A DNA stretch of 64,000 nt from an uncultured Prevotellaceae bacterium (GCA_900318915.1 ONMI01000005.1:1-64000); one strand, 5' to 3'. Counted from the stretch's first letter, positions 25,401 to 34,244 are shown. Notes: generated from the letters alone by a model not told the origin. Translations and numbers: made by a program.

Positions 25401-25518
25401 CAACGTGTTCACCATCACCAACTACGACGGTCTGGATCCTGAGGTGGGCAGCGGCTTCGACAGCAACATGTATCCGCGTCCCTTCTCCGTGATTGTGGGT
25501 CTGAACCTCAATTTTTAA
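22471..25518 (+). CDS. susC: SusC-like TonB-dependent transporter for starch oligosaccharides
   Basis: 1015 aa. Signal peptide (LSVGAFAQ), then a carboxypeptidase-like domain (about 30-100, ITVNGHVKDATGEPIIGATV), a TonB-box-like stretch EVVVIGYG (108-115), the plug (VVNPQDMLAGKVAGVNI, RIRGGSS, DPLIVIDGL) and a long beta barrel ending in an aromatic-rich strand (VIVGLNLNF). With SusD it forms the outer-membrane import pump for malto-oligosaccharides, energised by TonB. Place at the head of a susCDEF operon next to amylases makes starch the likely ligand. Transcription starts at the box 22375-22382 under LacI-type control. Confidence 0.95.
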   Translation: MKQVKIRIPVRFFALLCGLFLSVGAFAQQITVNGHVKDATGEPIIGATVRIVGQSGGVVSDFDGNFTIEAASGSTLSVSYIGYQTQEVTAAPNVVVTLEEDAENSLNEVVVIGYGVAKKSDLTGAVSALKPDAKNKGLVVNPQDMLAGKVAGVNITSNDGAPGSGAMIRIRGGSSLNASNDPLIVIDGLAMDNDGVKGLSNPLSMINPQDIESFNVLKDASATAIYGSRGSNGVIIITTKKGSKGMKPRLSYAGSATVSMRQKSLDVMTGDEYRAFIKKMYGEGSIPVSALGTANTDWQDEIYRTAISHDHNVTLSGALKNLPYRVSVGYTDQKGILKTSDFQRFTAALNLNPSFFNNHLTLNLNGKGMYAKTKYADTGAVSAAVYMDPTQDPYSFTSEYHKNLLGGSLQQTLNNFGGYFQWPVEADYDGDTSWPFTYRSVANMPNPIALLNGRDEKADSRSFIGSADIDYKVHGFEDLRLHATLGADISEGEQKTNNQPWYTGSMYYGSVGQEKVLKRNLQLSTYAQYYHDFDDAYKNHFDLMAGYEWQHFWRDVKKDYVGYYPSTSPNAGKERPHTPYHYRTDSYLISFFGRANWSLMDRYYVTATVRDDGSSRFKDHWAVFPSFAFAWKINDENKFREITWLSDLKLRLGWGMTGQQAGAVPDYSWIPTYSRNTGTDSFYPVTGDGTLYRPDNYTPNLKWETTTTYNIGLDWGIFDQRLTGTVDVYYRKTTDLLNYAPSLPLSAYRNQSWQNIGTLTNKGVEATLSWKVLRSKDWYWTIDYNFTYNLNEITDLNGVSSDGSPVPNTDIKIGTDRYLQYQQVGNPINSFYVFQQVYDQNGKPIENAVVDRNGDGQITQADRYFYKSPAAPVTMGLSSRLEYKNWDLGFSLRASIGNYVYNNNEQGMANVNPTEVWKSSLLYMNNYTYEAIARNWQTYQITSQLSDYYVHNASFLKCDNITLGYSFPIGRVYATVSNVFTITNYDGLDPEVGSGFDSNMYPRPFSVIVGLNLNF

Positions 25519-25551
25519 GTCTACCCAGAAAACAAAAAGGAAATAAAAGTC

Positions 25552-27159
25552 ATGAAAAGATTATATAAAAACCTGATTCCCGTAGCCGCCATCTCCATGG
25601 CACTCGGTATGGCTTCCTGCACCAGCGACCTCGACGTGGAGCCCCTGGACCCCAACATGTCGACTGAGGTGAGCGTAGAGGGCCTCTTCAACAAGTGCTA
25701 CGCCAACATCGCCATGGCCGGCAACGGCGGCGCCAACGGCGACTGCGACATCGACGGTATCGACGGCGGTACCTCCGGCTACGTGCGCCAGATGTGGAAC
25801 TCGAACGAGCTGCCCACCGACGAGGCCATCAACGGATGGGGCGACGACGGTATCGAGCAGTCGTGCTTCAACACCTACGATGAGAGCCACCCGATGCTGA
25901 ACGGCTACTTCGCCCGCCTCACCACCGGTATCACCTTCTGCAACCAGTATCTGGCCATCGCCGCCGACCACGACGCCACGATGACCGCCGAGGTGCGCTT
26001 CATCCGCGCCCTGAACTACTACCTGCTCATGGATGCCTTCGGACGCGTGCCCTTCGCCGAGTCGCTAGGCAACCCCGTCATCTTCAGCCGTCAGGAGATC
26101 TACGACTGGCTGGAGAATGAGCTGGTGAACAATGTGGAGCCCAACCTCTCCCCCGCCAAGGCCAAGAAGTCGAGCGACGCTGGTTACGGCCGCGTGGACA
26201 AGGCTGCCGCCTGGATACTCCTCTCGCGTCTGTACCTGAACGCCGAGGTCTACACCGGCACCCCGCAGTGGGCCAAGGCCGCTGAGTATGCCAAGCGCGT
26301 GATGGACTCCGACTACCGTCTGAACACCACCAGCATCAACGGCTGGAGCGCCTACCAGATGCTGTTCATGGGCGACAATGGTGAGACCGACGCCGCCTAC
26401 GAGGCCATCTTCCCCATCCTGCAGGATGGTCTGACCACCACCTCTTGGGGTACCTCGCTCTTCCTCTCCGCCGGCAGTTTCGACAGCGACATGCACGCCA
26501 ACCCCAACAACCTGAGCGCCACCAACGGTGTATCGGGACAGATGTGGGGCGGCAACCGCGCAAGACCCAACCTCATCCAGAAGTTCTTCCCCAACCTCGA
26601 CGCTCCGCAGGCTCCCTCCTATGAGATGCCCGCAGCAGCCGGCGACGACCGCGCCATATTCGACGGTGTGGGACGCGAAATCAACAACCTGGACCGCGCT
26701 ACCTTCAAGAACGGATATGCCGTGGCCAAGTTTGTGAACTTCAAGACCGACGGCTCATCCGGCCATGATGCCACCTTCATGGACGCCGACTTCTTCTTCT
26801 TCCGCACCGCAGAGGCTTACCTCACCTATGCCGAGGCCACCGCACGCCAGAACGGCGGCACCTGCACGGCCGATGGCATCAAGGCCATCAACGCCCTGCG
26901 CGCCCGCGCCCATGCCACCCAGCGCTCGGGCTACTCGCTCAACGACATTCTCGACGAGTGGAGCCGTGAGTTCTACTTCGAGGGCCGTCGCCGTGTAGAC
27001 CTGATCCGCTTCGGCAAGTTCGGCGGCAACACCGACTATATCTGGCAGTGGAAGGGCGGTACCTACCAAGGACGCAACTTCGACGCCTACCGCAACATCT
27101 ACGCCATCCCGGCAGCTCAGTTGCCCGCTTACAACAATGAGCAGAATCCTGGTTACTAA
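25552..27159 (+). CDS. susD: SusD-like starch-binding lipoprotein
   Basis: 535 aa. Lipobox with Cys23 (LGMASC). The SusD/RagB fold is seen in the N-terminal VEPLDPNMSTEVSVEGLFNKCYAN region, the TPR-like helical part (AEVRFIRALNYYLLMDAFGRVPF) and the C-terminal SusD motifs (DFFFFRTAEAYLTYAEA, WSREFYFEGRRRVDLIRFG). In the family it caps SusC and captures alpha-glucan at the surface. It lies 33 nt after susC and before the susE and susF-like genes, in one operon. An insertion of about 60 residues around 290-360 contains Gly/Asn-rich sequence that may shape the ligand site. Confidence 0.95.
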   Translation: MKRLYKNLIPVAAISMALGMASCTSDLDVEPLDPNMSTEVSVEGLFNKCYANIAMAGNGGANGDCDIDGIDGGTSGYVRQMWNSNELPTDEAINGWGDDGIEQSCFNTYDESHPMLNGYFARLTTGITFCNQYLAIAADHDATMTAEVRFIRALNYYLLMDAFGRVPFAESLGNPVIFSRQEIYDWLENELVNNVEPNLSPAKAKKSSDAGYGRVDKAAAWILLSRLYLNAEVYTGTPQWAKAAEYAKRVMDSDYRLNTTSINGWSAYQMLFMGDNGETDAAYEAIFPILQDGLTTTSWGTSLFLSAGSFDSDMHANPNNLSATNGVSGQMWGGNRARPNLIQKFFPNLDAPQAPSYEMPAAAGDDRAIFDGVGREINNLDRATFKNGYAVAKFVNFKTDGSSGHDATFMDADFFFFRTAEAYLTYAEATARQNGGTCTADGIKAINALRARAHATQRSGYSLNDILDEWSREFYFEGRRRVDLIRFGKFGGNTDYIWQWKGGTYQGRNFDAYRNIYAIPAAQLPAYNNEQNPGY

Positions 27160-27184
27160 ATCATAACAGAAAGGACAACAGATT

Positions 27185-28378
27185 ATGAAAAATATTATAA
27201 AGTCAGCATTGTTCCTGCTCTGCAGCGTATGTCTCTTTACGGCCTGCGAGGACGACAATGACTCCAACCCCACCCTGGTAAGGCCCGCCACGTTCAAACT
27301 GAACACACCGGCCTACTCGAAGGCGTATACCGACCTGGCCTCGACACAGGCCATGCACTTCACCTGGTCACAGCCCGACTACGGCGGATTCCCCGTGGCA
27401 GCCCAGTATCAGATGCAGTTCTCACTGAGCGGCAACTTCACCACCTCGGTGGCAGAGGCTGAGGCCGACGAGAGCGGCAACACCAAAGCCGACTATGTGA
27501 TGCTCGACCAGATCTACAACGGCTGCGAGGGCGATGTGGATCCCGCACAGCTGGCCAAGGGTCTGCAGCAGATTGCCCAGTGGGACGAGTCTGAGGTGCC
27601 CCCCTTCACCAACATCACCGCACGCCTGACCGCCGACTTTGCCGGCGACACCATCTACTCGAACAACATCCAGTTTGCAGTGGTTCCCTACTATGTTGAA
27701 CTGAAAGACGCTCCCATTGAGATTTGGTGGCTCATCGGTGGTGATATCTGCGACGGTTCATGGGGTGGCGACTATGGCAAGTGCGTGATACCTCTGCAGC
27801 CCATCGAAGGCATCGAGTATGACAAGAAGACCGGCAAGGGCGAGATTCGCTGGATTGGCTATCTGGCCGGCAAAGGCTTCAAGCTACGCGGCTCCATGGA
27901 CGACAACTGGGCCACCCAGTGGGGACAAGGCAATACCTTCGGCACATTCGTGAAGAATGACGGTGGTTCCGGCAACATCACCGTGCCCGAAGCTGGCTAC
28001 TATGAAGTGCGCCTCAACACCCAGAGCGACAACCTCTATGTGACGGCCTACTCTGAGACACCGAAGGTGTTCAGCGGCATGGCTATCTCCGGTACGTTCA
28101 ACGACTGGGGCGATACCGAGATGAAGCCCTGCTTCACCTACGACGGTGCCCAGAACCATGACTGGTATGTGGTGCAGACCTTCGCCGCCGGCGATAAGTT
28201 CAAGACCAAGGAAGCCGGCTCGTGGGACTACAACCGCGGCGGTGACCCCATTCTGAGAGAAGACGGCCTGTACGTGTTCGGTACCCAGGGCGGTGCTGAC
28301 ATCGTAGTGCCAGAAGACGGCAACTACATGGTGTTCTTCAACGACATCACCGGTTTCATACGTCTTATCAAGCAGTAA
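27185..28378 (+). CDS. susE: SusE-like starch-binding outer-membrane lipoprotein
   Basis: 397 aa lipoprotein (lipobox FTAC, Cys21, followed by EDDND). The N-terminal domain (residues about 30-170) is the Ig-like SusE domain. Two later beta domains resemble the SusE/SusF carbohydrate-binding modules: one around 180-285 (EIWWLIGGDICDGSWGG ... AGKGFKLRGSMDDNW) and one around 295-397 (GMAISGTFNDWGDTEMKPC). Aromatic residues (W, Y) are spread across both. SusE and SusF hold starch at the surface and have no catalytic role. The gene lies 25 nt after susD. Confidence 0.85.
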   Translation: MKNIIKSALFLLCSVCLFTACEDDNDSNPTLVRPATFKLNTPAYSKAYTDLASTQAMHFTWSQPDYGGFPVAAQYQMQFSLSGNFTTSVAEAEADESGNTKADYVMLDQIYNGCEGDVDPAQLAKGLQQIAQWDESEVPPFTNITARLTADFAGDTIYSNNIQFAVVPYYVELKDAPIEIWWLIGGDICDGSWGGDYGKCVIPLQPIEGIEYDKKTGKGEIRWIGYLAGKGFKLRGSMDDNWATQWGQGNTFGTFVKNDGGSGNITVPEAGYYEVRLNTQSDNLYVTAYSETPKVFSGMAISGTFNDWGDTEMKPCFTYDGAQNHDWYVVQTFAAGDKFKTKEAGSWDYNRGGDPILREDGLYVFGTQGGADIVVPEDGNYMVFFNDITGFIRLIKQ

Positions 28379-28401
28379 TCTAACGCTAAAAAGAAACAAC
28401 T

Positions 28402-29832
28402 ATGATGAAGAAAATATTATATGGTCTGACACTGATTGCCGCCATGGCATCATGTACCGACGACTATACCGACTGGGCCAACCCCCTGAGCAATGCCGAG
28501 GAGGCCGCCAAGACGGTGGAGATGACGGTAGGACAGGCTCCTGAGGTGAATCTTGCCACAGCCGGCGAGACCGTGCAACTGTTCGTACCCACACTCAAGA
28601 TAAGCGATGAGGCCACCAACGCCTACACCGTGGAACTCTACAAAAATCCCTACGTGCCCCATGAGAGCGAGCACGCCACACTGACCACCGACGCCGAGGG
28701 CCGCGTGGCCGCTGCCGACCTGCAGCAGGCCGTGGTGTCCATCTTCGGCGCCCGTCCGGAACTCCGTGAAGTGGGACTGCTGGTGACCTGCCTCACCACC
28801 GTGGGCTCACAGACCTTCAAGAACGAAGGCGCTACCCAGCTCAATGTGACCCCGAAGGCTCCCTTCATCGACACCGCCTACTACCTGGTGGGCGACATGG
28901 CCGCCTGGAACAAGGAGGGCGCGCTGGCCTTCACCCACAAGGGTGGCGGCGACGTGTACGACAATCCTGAGTTTGAAATCGTGTTCACCACCACCGCCGA
29001 CAACCAGTACTGGAAGATTATCCCCGGCACCAACTACGACAACGACTTCTGGGCCGAGGGTGAGACCGGTGTGGTAGGCACCGCCGTGGACGGTGACACC
29101 AGCCTGGAGGGCGACCTCACCACCATGCATCCGCAGGCCGGCAAGATAGAGCAGGCCGGCATCTACCGCATGACCATCAACATGATGAACTACACCTATA
29201 AGCTCGAGAAGTTCGACTTCGCACAGTTTGTCTACTTCATCGGCGCCACCGACGGATGGAGTGAGTCTGTTCAGAAACTCGAGAGCCCCAACCTCGACGG
29301 CAACTACAGCGGCTATGTGTATCTGGCCGACCCCAAAGGATGGGGACTCGACTTCAAACTGCAGCGTACGGCCGGCTCATGGGACAATGAAATCAACTAC
29401 GAGACCTTCAGCAGCGTAACGGGCGACCTGTCGCGGGGTGACGGCTCCAACATACACGGCACCGCAGGCGAGGGTATCTACTACCTCACCCTCAACCTGG
29501 CTACCGGCACCATGAACGGTGTGAAGATCAACAACATGAACCTGGTGGGCGACTTTAACGGATGGAATCCCGGCGACGACGCACAGCAGATGACCTGGGA
29601 CGCCGAGAACTACTGCTACGTAATCAACAACGCCGGTGTGAACGGCAACGGCTGGAAGTTCACCGCCAACAACTCGTGGGACATCAACCTGGGCGGAAAC
29701 GACAGCGTAGAGCCCTCGATGAACATCTCCGACCTGGTGGGCGGCGGCAAGAACCTGGGCGCAGTGGGCAAGACCATCAAGCTCTACCCCACCCGCAAGA
29801 CCTCTAACAAGATTTACTGCACAGTGGAATAA
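28402..29832 (+). CDS. SusF/SusE-like starch-binding lipoprotein
   Basis: 476 aa lipoprotein (Cys18 in AMASC, followed by TDDYTDW). After an N-terminal Ig-like SusE-type domain there are three repeated beta modules that open with the same pattern: DTAYYLVGDMAAWN, QFVYFIGATDGWSE and NNMNLVGDFNGWNPGDD. These are starch-binding modules of the SusE/SusF type, each with exposed tryptophans. With susE it gives the cell several glucan-binding sites around the SusCD pore. It is the last gene of the susCDEF operon, with a strong terminator 15 nt downstream. Confidence 0.85.
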   Translation: MMKKILYGLTLIAAMASCTDDYTDWANPLSNAEEAAKTVEMTVGQAPEVNLATAGETVQLFVPTLKISDEATNAYTVELYKNPYVPHESEHATLTTDAEGRVAAADLQQAVVSIFGARPELREVGLLVTCLTTVGSQTFKNEGATQLNVTPKAPFIDTAYYLVGDMAAWNKEGALAFTHKGGGDVYDNPEFEIVFTTTADNQYWKIIPGTNYDNDFWAEGETGVVGTAVDGDTSLEGDLTTMHPQAGKIEQAGIYRMTINMMNYTYKLEKFDFAQFVYFIGATDGWSESVQKLESPNLDGNYSGYVYLADPKGWGLDFKLQRTAGSWDNEINYETFSSVTGDLSRGDGSNIHGTAGEGIYYLTLNLATGTMNGVKINNMNLVGDFNGWNPGDDAQQMTWDAENYCYVINNAGVNGNGWKFTANNSWDINLGGNDSVEPSMNISDLVGGGKNLGAVGKTIKLYPTRKTSNKIYCTVE

Positions 29833-29846
29833 GACAATGCATCGAA

Positions 29847-29886
29847 AAGAGGTCTCACCCCGGAAAGAGTGAGACCTCTTTTTTCT
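29847..29886 (+). terminator. Rho-independent terminator of susCDEF
   Basis: Perfect 12-bp stem (29847-29858 with 29869-29880), 10-nt loop, then a T-rich tail. It separates the susCDEF transcript from the amylase gene, which has no obvious promoter box, so partial read-through may feed that gene. Confidence 0.9.
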
Positions 29887-29939
29887 TCTCTCCCTATTTC
29901 TTATCCAAAGCAAAAGGCAAAACATAATCAAGCTGAAAA

Positions 29940-31973
29940 ATGAAAAAACTCTACACCACCCTACCCCTGCTCTTCCTGCCCCTGCTGATAATGGCACAAG
30001 GATGGCCCTCGCAATACAAAGGCGTGATGCTGCAGGGATTCTACTGGGACTCCTACGATGCCACCAAATGGACCAATCTGCAGGACCAGGCCAAAGAACT
30101 GGGACAATACTTCGACCTGGTGTGGCTGCCGCAAAGCGCCAACTGCGGCGTACAGTCGATGGGCTACGATGACCTCTACTGGTTCGCCGACTACAACAGC
30201 TCGTTCGGCAGCGAGGCCGAACTGCGCAGCCTCATCAAGGCCTTCAAGGACAACGGCATCGGCACCATCGCCGATGTGGTAATCAACCACCGCAAGAACA
30301 AGTCGAACTGGGTGGACTTCCCCAAGGAGACCTACAACGGGGTGACCTATGAGCTCACCTCGACCGACATCTGCAGCGACGACGACGGCGGCGCCACCAA
30401 GCAGTGGGCCGACCAGAACGGCTACTCGCTCTCGCCCAACAAAGACACCGGCGAGGGATGGAGCGGCATGCGCGACCTGGACCACAAGAGCGAGAACGTG
30501 CAGACCAGCGTGAAGGCCTATCTCAAGATGCTGCTCGAAGACCTGGGCTACACCGGATTCCGCTACGACATGGTGAAGGGCTACAGCGGCTCGTACACCA
30601 AGCTCTACAACGACTACGCACAGCCCACCTACAGCGTGGGCGAGTGCTGGGACGGCACCAACACCATACGCAACTGGATAGACGCCACCGAGAAGACCTC
30701 GGCCGCCTTCGACTTCCAGTTCCGCTACACCGTGCGCAACGCCATCAACCGCAACGACTGGACCCAGCTGGGCAAGCAGAACGAAGGCAACTGGCCCCTG
30801 GTGAGCAGCAGCTACCAAAACGGCGAGTACCGCCGCTGGGCCGTGACCTTTGTAGAGAACCACGACACCGAGCGCCGCTCCAACGCCGCCCAGGACCCCA
30901 TCGTGCGCGACACGTTGGCCGCCAACGCCTACCTGCTGGCCATGCCCGGCACGCCCTGCGTGTTCCTGACCCACTGGATGGCCTGCAAGAAAGACATCAA
31001 GATGATGATCAATGCCCGCAAAGCCGCCGGCATACACAACGAGAGCAGCTACGCCAACCACACCAACAGCACCGGCTACTACGGGGTGCGCGTGACGGGC
31101 GACAAGGCGCAGCTCCTGGCCGTGGTGGGCAACAACGTGGCCAACTACACCCCCAACGAGCAGTGGCAGGCTATCATCAAGGGCTACCACTATGCCTACT
31201 ACCTGAACCGCCAGGCCGAAACGGCATGGATTGACCTGCCCTCAGGACAGTATGACGGTGCACAGACGGCCACCCTGACCGCCGTGAGCCAGCAGGAGGG
31301 CGCCAAGATGGTGTACACCACCGACGGCTCCACCCCCACCGCACAGAGCGCGCAGGCCACCACCGGCACCACCGTCAACATTCCCGTAGGCACCACCGTG
31401 CTGAAGGTGGCCCTGCTCACGGGCTCCACCGTGGGCGAGGTGGTGACACGCGAATACACCGTGACAGCCTTCGAGCCGCACGACATCACCGCCTATGTGA
31501 ATACCGACGAGGTGGGCTGGACCAGCGTGAACTTCTGGACCTGGGGCGGCGACGGCACACACACACCCGCCAACAGTTCCTGGCCCGGCGACAAGGTGAC
31601 CGCCACCGTGCAGAAAGACGGCCGCAACTGGTATGTGAAGACCTACCGCATGAACAGTGCCAACGACTGCGTGAACTTCGTGTTCAGCACCAATTCGGGC
31701 AGTCCGCAGACTGTGGATGTGAACAACATCAGCGAAGACACCTTCTTCGTCATCTCAGCCGAGACAGAGGGCGGCAAAAACAAGGTAAACACCCTCTCCG
31801 CAGGCATCGACAATGCCGTGGCCGAACAACCCACCGCTACGGGCACCACCATCTACACTGCCGACGGCCGACTGGTGCGCACCCTGGCTCCCGGCGAGCG
31901 AATGGAACAGGTGCTCCCCACACTGCCCCGTGGTCTCTACATCACCGGCGGCAAGAAATATGTGGTGAGATAA
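29940..31973 (+). CDS. Secreted GH13 alpha-amylase with CBM26 and T9SS-type C-terminal domain
   Basis: 677 aa. Signal peptide (LLFLPLLIMAQ) without a lipobox, unlike lipoprotein SusG. The GH13 barrel has DVVINHR (112-118), nucleophile D210 (GFRYD), acid/base E235 (SVGE) and D309 (VENHD). A beta region (about 425-510) includes a chitobiase-type GAKMVYTTDGSTPT stretch. A CBM26-like starch-binding module follows (about 511-605, WTSVNFWTWGGDG...SWPG). The last 60 residues end in VYTADG-like, PRGLYITGGKKYVVR, the pattern of a type A T9SS sorting domain. It is expected to reach the surface through the T9SS and to cut starch for SusC/D. Confidence 0.9.
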   Translation: MKKLYTTLPLLFLPLLIMAQGWPSQYKGVMLQGFYWDSYDATKWTNLQDQAKELGQYFDLVWLPQSANCGVQSMGYDDLYWFADYNSSFGSEAELRSLIKAFKDNGIGTIADVVINHRKNKSNWVDFPKETYNGVTYELTSTDICSDDDGGATKQWADQNGYSLSPNKDTGEGWSGMRDLDHKSENVQTSVKAYLKMLLEDLGYTGFRYDMVKGYSGSYTKLYNDYAQPTYSVGECWDGTNTIRNWIDATEKTSAAFDFQFRYTVRNAINRNDWTQLGKQNEGNWPLVSSSYQNGEYRRWAVTFVENHDTERRSNAAQDPIVRDTLAANAYLLAMPGTPCVFLTHWMACKKDIKMMINARKAAGIHNESSYANHTNSTGYYGVRVTGDKAQLLAVVGNNVANYTPNEQWQAIIKGYHYAYYLNRQAETAWIDLPSGQYDGAQTATLTAVSQQEGAKMVYTTDGSTPTAQSAQATTGTTVNIPVGTTVLKVALLTGSTVGEVVTREYTVTAFEPHDITAYVNTDEVGWTSVNFWTWGGDGTHTPANSSWPGDKVTATVQKDGRNWYVKTYRMNSANDCVNFVFSTNSGSPQTVDVNNISEDTFFVISAETEGGKNKVNTLSAGIDNAVAEQPTATGTTIYTADGRLVRTLAPGERMEQVLPTLPRGLYITGGKKYVVR

Positions 31974-32005
31974 AAACCATCTCCTCCCTTCTGCTATCAT
32001 GAAAG

Positions 32006-32041
32006 GCGGAGCTTCCCTCAAAAGGAGGCTCCGCTTTTTTT
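32006..32041 (+). terminator. Terminator after the secreted amylase
   Basis: GCGGAGC (32006-32012) pairs with GCTCCGC (32028-32034), followed directly by seven Ts. It lies 32 nt past the amylase stop. Confidence 0.85.
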
Positions 32042-32097
32042 GACACTTATACTACGTTAAGAAAAACAAAAACGCCGCCATGTGTAGAAAAATATTG

Positions 32098-32105
32098 TAT
32101 TTTTG
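32098..32105 (+). promoter_or_regulatory. Putative -7 box of the lipoprotein-GH53 unit
   Basis: TATTTTTG matches TAnnTTTG, with predicted start near 32112 and a leader of about 38 nt. It follows the amylase terminator, so the next two genes form a separate transcript. No LacI-type operator is seen here. Confidence 0.55.
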
Positions 32106-32149
32106 CAGCGATATACAAAACAAATCCTAACCAAATAATAGAGAAAGCA

Positions 32150-32938
32150 ATGAAAAAGACCCTTCAAACCGTATGCGCCGCACTGGCAGTCCTCGCCGTG
32201 CTCGCACTCACCGGATGTAAAGACACCGCCGCCCTGAAAAGCGCTGTAGAAGAAGCCAACAAAAACCTGCCCCAGCTGCTGGCATCGGTAGGACAGGCCA
32301 CCGGCCTGACAGTGGACGATAACGCACTGACCTGCGAACTGACCGCCAACGGCCTTTCGGCCGCCGATCAGGCCGTGATAGGCAAGTATGCCGCCCTAGA
32401 GCTGCAGCGCACGCTGCCCGACCTGATGAAGATGGCCGTGGAGAACGGCCTGACCCTGAAATGCAACGTGAAGAACGAGAACGGCGAGAGCACACCCGTG
32501 GAGGTGAGCGCCGATGAACTGAAAACCCTCGGCGACCAGTTTGCCGCTGCCGGCGGACAGGTAGCCCCCGTGGTACTTCCCCTCTACAACGCCGCCCTGA
32601 AGAGCAGTCTGCCGCTTGAAATAGGCGAAGGCCTGACCCTGAAAGACGTGAAACTGAAAGAAGGCAAGCAGACCTTCTTCATCAACGTAGACGATGAGAA
32701 AACCAAATTCGATGATGTGCGCGGCAAGATTGTGAAGAGTCTGGAGAACGCCAGCGAGAAAGTGTCGCTGGCCGGCATCAACCTCAGCATGGTGCTTCCG
32801 CTGCTGCAGGAGCTCAACTATGAGGCCATCTTCCGCTACTCGGCCAAGGGCGGCAAGGAGACCTTCATGGAAATCACCGCACAAGAGATAAAAGACTTTC
32901 TCGCCAAAGGCGATGCCCCTGCAGAGGAGGCTAAATAA
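32150..32938 (+). CDS. Lipoprotein of unknown function
   Basis: 262 aa. Clear lipobox (LALTGC, Cys23). The mature protein is Ala, Leu, Lys and Glu rich with alternating helix and strand pattern, and is not recognised as a known family. It has an internal repetitive look (EVSADELKTLGDQFAAAGGQ, EITAQEIKDFLAKG). The gene ends with TAA directly followed by the ATG of the GH53 gene, so the two are translationally close and probably work together or are only co-expressed. A role in galactan use would be guesswork. Similar lipoproteins are seen across Bacteroidales as single domains. Confidence 0.75.
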   Translation: MKKTLQTVCAALAVLAVLALTGCKDTAALKSAVEEANKNLPQLLASVGQATGLTVDDNALTCELTANGLSAADQAVIGKYAALELQRTLPDLMKMAVENGLTLKCNVKNENGESTPVEVSADELKTLGDQFAAAGGQVAPVVLPLYNAALKSSLPLEIGEGLTLKDVKLKEGKQTFFINVDDEKTKFDDVRGKIVKSLENASEKVSLAGINLSMVLPLLQELNYEAIFRYSAKGGKETFMEITAQEIKDFLAKGDAPAEEAK

Positions 32939-34213
32939 ATGACCCCATACATGAGAAAGCTATTCGCACTTCTGCTCTGCACCTGCGCACTGACCGCCAT
33001 GGCCGACGGCAAGTATGTGGGCGGCGACATCTCGCTGCTGCCCTCCTACACCGGCCATGGCGCCCTCTACTACGACACCGACGGCAACCGCATCGATGCC
33101 CCGCTCACCTATTTCAAGGAGCTGGGCATGAACGCCATGCGCGTGAGGCTCTTCGTAGACCCCTCGAAAGCCTCCAGCGACGACAAGGGGCAGGGCGTGT
33201 GCCAGGACCTGGACTATGTGAAAGCCCTGGGCAAGGAAATCAAGGAGGCCGGCATGGCCCTCATGCTCGACTTCCACTACTCCGACTCCTGGGCAGACCC
33301 CGCCAAGCAGTGGACTCCCGACAGTTGGACCGGACTGAGCGACGACGAGCTCTACACCCGCATCTACGAGTACACCAAGGAGGCACTGCAGCAGATGAAG
33401 GCGGCCGGTGCCACACCCGACTTCATACAGACGGGCAACGAGATAAGCTACGGCATGCTCTGGGGCAAAATGAGCGACCCCGCCAATACGCTGAAGAAAT
33501 GCTATGTGAACAGCGATGCCAACTGGCCCCGGTTCACCACCCTGCTCAAGAAGGCCATAAGTGCCTGCCGTGAGGAATGCCCTCAGGCCAAGGTGGTGAT
33601 ACACACCGAGCGTGTGGCACAAAACGAGGTGCTGAAATCTTTCTACGACAAGATGAGCAGCTACGGGGTGGACTACGATATCATCGGCCTCTCCTACTAC
33701 CCCTACTACCACGGCAGCCTCACCGTGCTGGAAGGCGCCCTCAACAAGATGGAGGCCAACTTCCCCGAGAAGGAAATCATGCTGGTGGAGACCGGCTACT
33801 ACCACGACTGGCAGCCCAACGACGTGACATACGACCTTTCCTACACCTACCCCATCAGCGGCGAGGGCCAGAAGGCCTTCACCGAGGCGCTCATCGCCAA
33901 GCTCAACACCCATGAGAAGGTGACCGGACTCTTCTGGTGGTTCATGGAGGCCAACGAGCACGGACTCGACTGGAACACACAGCGCGTGACCGACAAATGG
34001 TACAACGCCGGACTCTTCGACAACCAGACCGGCAAGGCCGAACCCGCCATCAAGGTGCTGAAAGACTTCCTCGGACAAGACGGCATTGAGGCGCTGCCCG
34101 TAAGCTACGAGGCCCAGCATTCCGTGTACACCCTCGACGGTCGCTCCGTAGAGCGCCCCACGGCCCCCGGTCTCTACATCATCGACGGGAAAAAGCAACT
34201 GATAAGACGATAG
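32939..34213 (+). CDS. GH53 endo-beta-1,4-galactanase (arabinogalactan endo-hydrolase)
   Basis: 424 aa counted from ATG 32939; ATG 32951 (MRKLFALLLCTCALTAMA) gives the same signal peptide with less leader. GH53 motifs are clear: GGDISLLPSY, LDFHYSDSWADPAKQ, TGNEISYGMLWG with acid/base E168, and VETGYY with nucleophile E284. The family cuts beta-1,4-galactan of type I arabinogalactan, side chains of pectin. The last residues (VYTLDGRSVERPTAPGLYIIDGKKQLIRR in pattern) look like a short T9SS-type tail. It abuts the unknown lipoprotein. No SusCD pair for galactan is nearby, so its product may be used by a system elsewhere. Confidence 0.9.
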   Translation: MTPYMRKLFALLLCTCALTAMADGKYVGGDISLLPSYTGHGALYYDTDGNRIDAPLTYFKELGMNAMRVRLFVDPSKASSDDKGQGVCQDLDYVKALGKEIKEAGMALMLDFHYSDSWADPAKQWTPDSWTGLSDDELYTRIYEYTKEALQQMKAAGATPDFIQTGNEISYGMLWGKMSDPANTLKKCYVNSDANWPRFTTLLKKAISACREECPQAKVVIHTERVAQNEVLKSFYDKMSSYGVDYDIIGLSYYPYYHGSLTVLEGALNKMEANFPEKEIMLVETGYYHDWQPNDVTYDLSYTYPISGEGQKAFTEALIAKLNTHEKVTGLFWWFMEANEHGLDWNTQRVTDKWYNAGLFDNQTGKAEPAIKVLKDFLGQDGIEALPVSYEAQHSVYTLDGRSVERPTAPGLYIIDGKKQLIRR

Positions 34214-34244
34214 CCGGCACGGCAGCCACAACCAATCAACCTAT

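Noticed and set aside
29887..29939. A promoter for the secreted amylase
   Set aside because: No TAnnTTTG box or LacI-type palindrome was found in the short gap, so none is annotated. Read-through from susF is possible.
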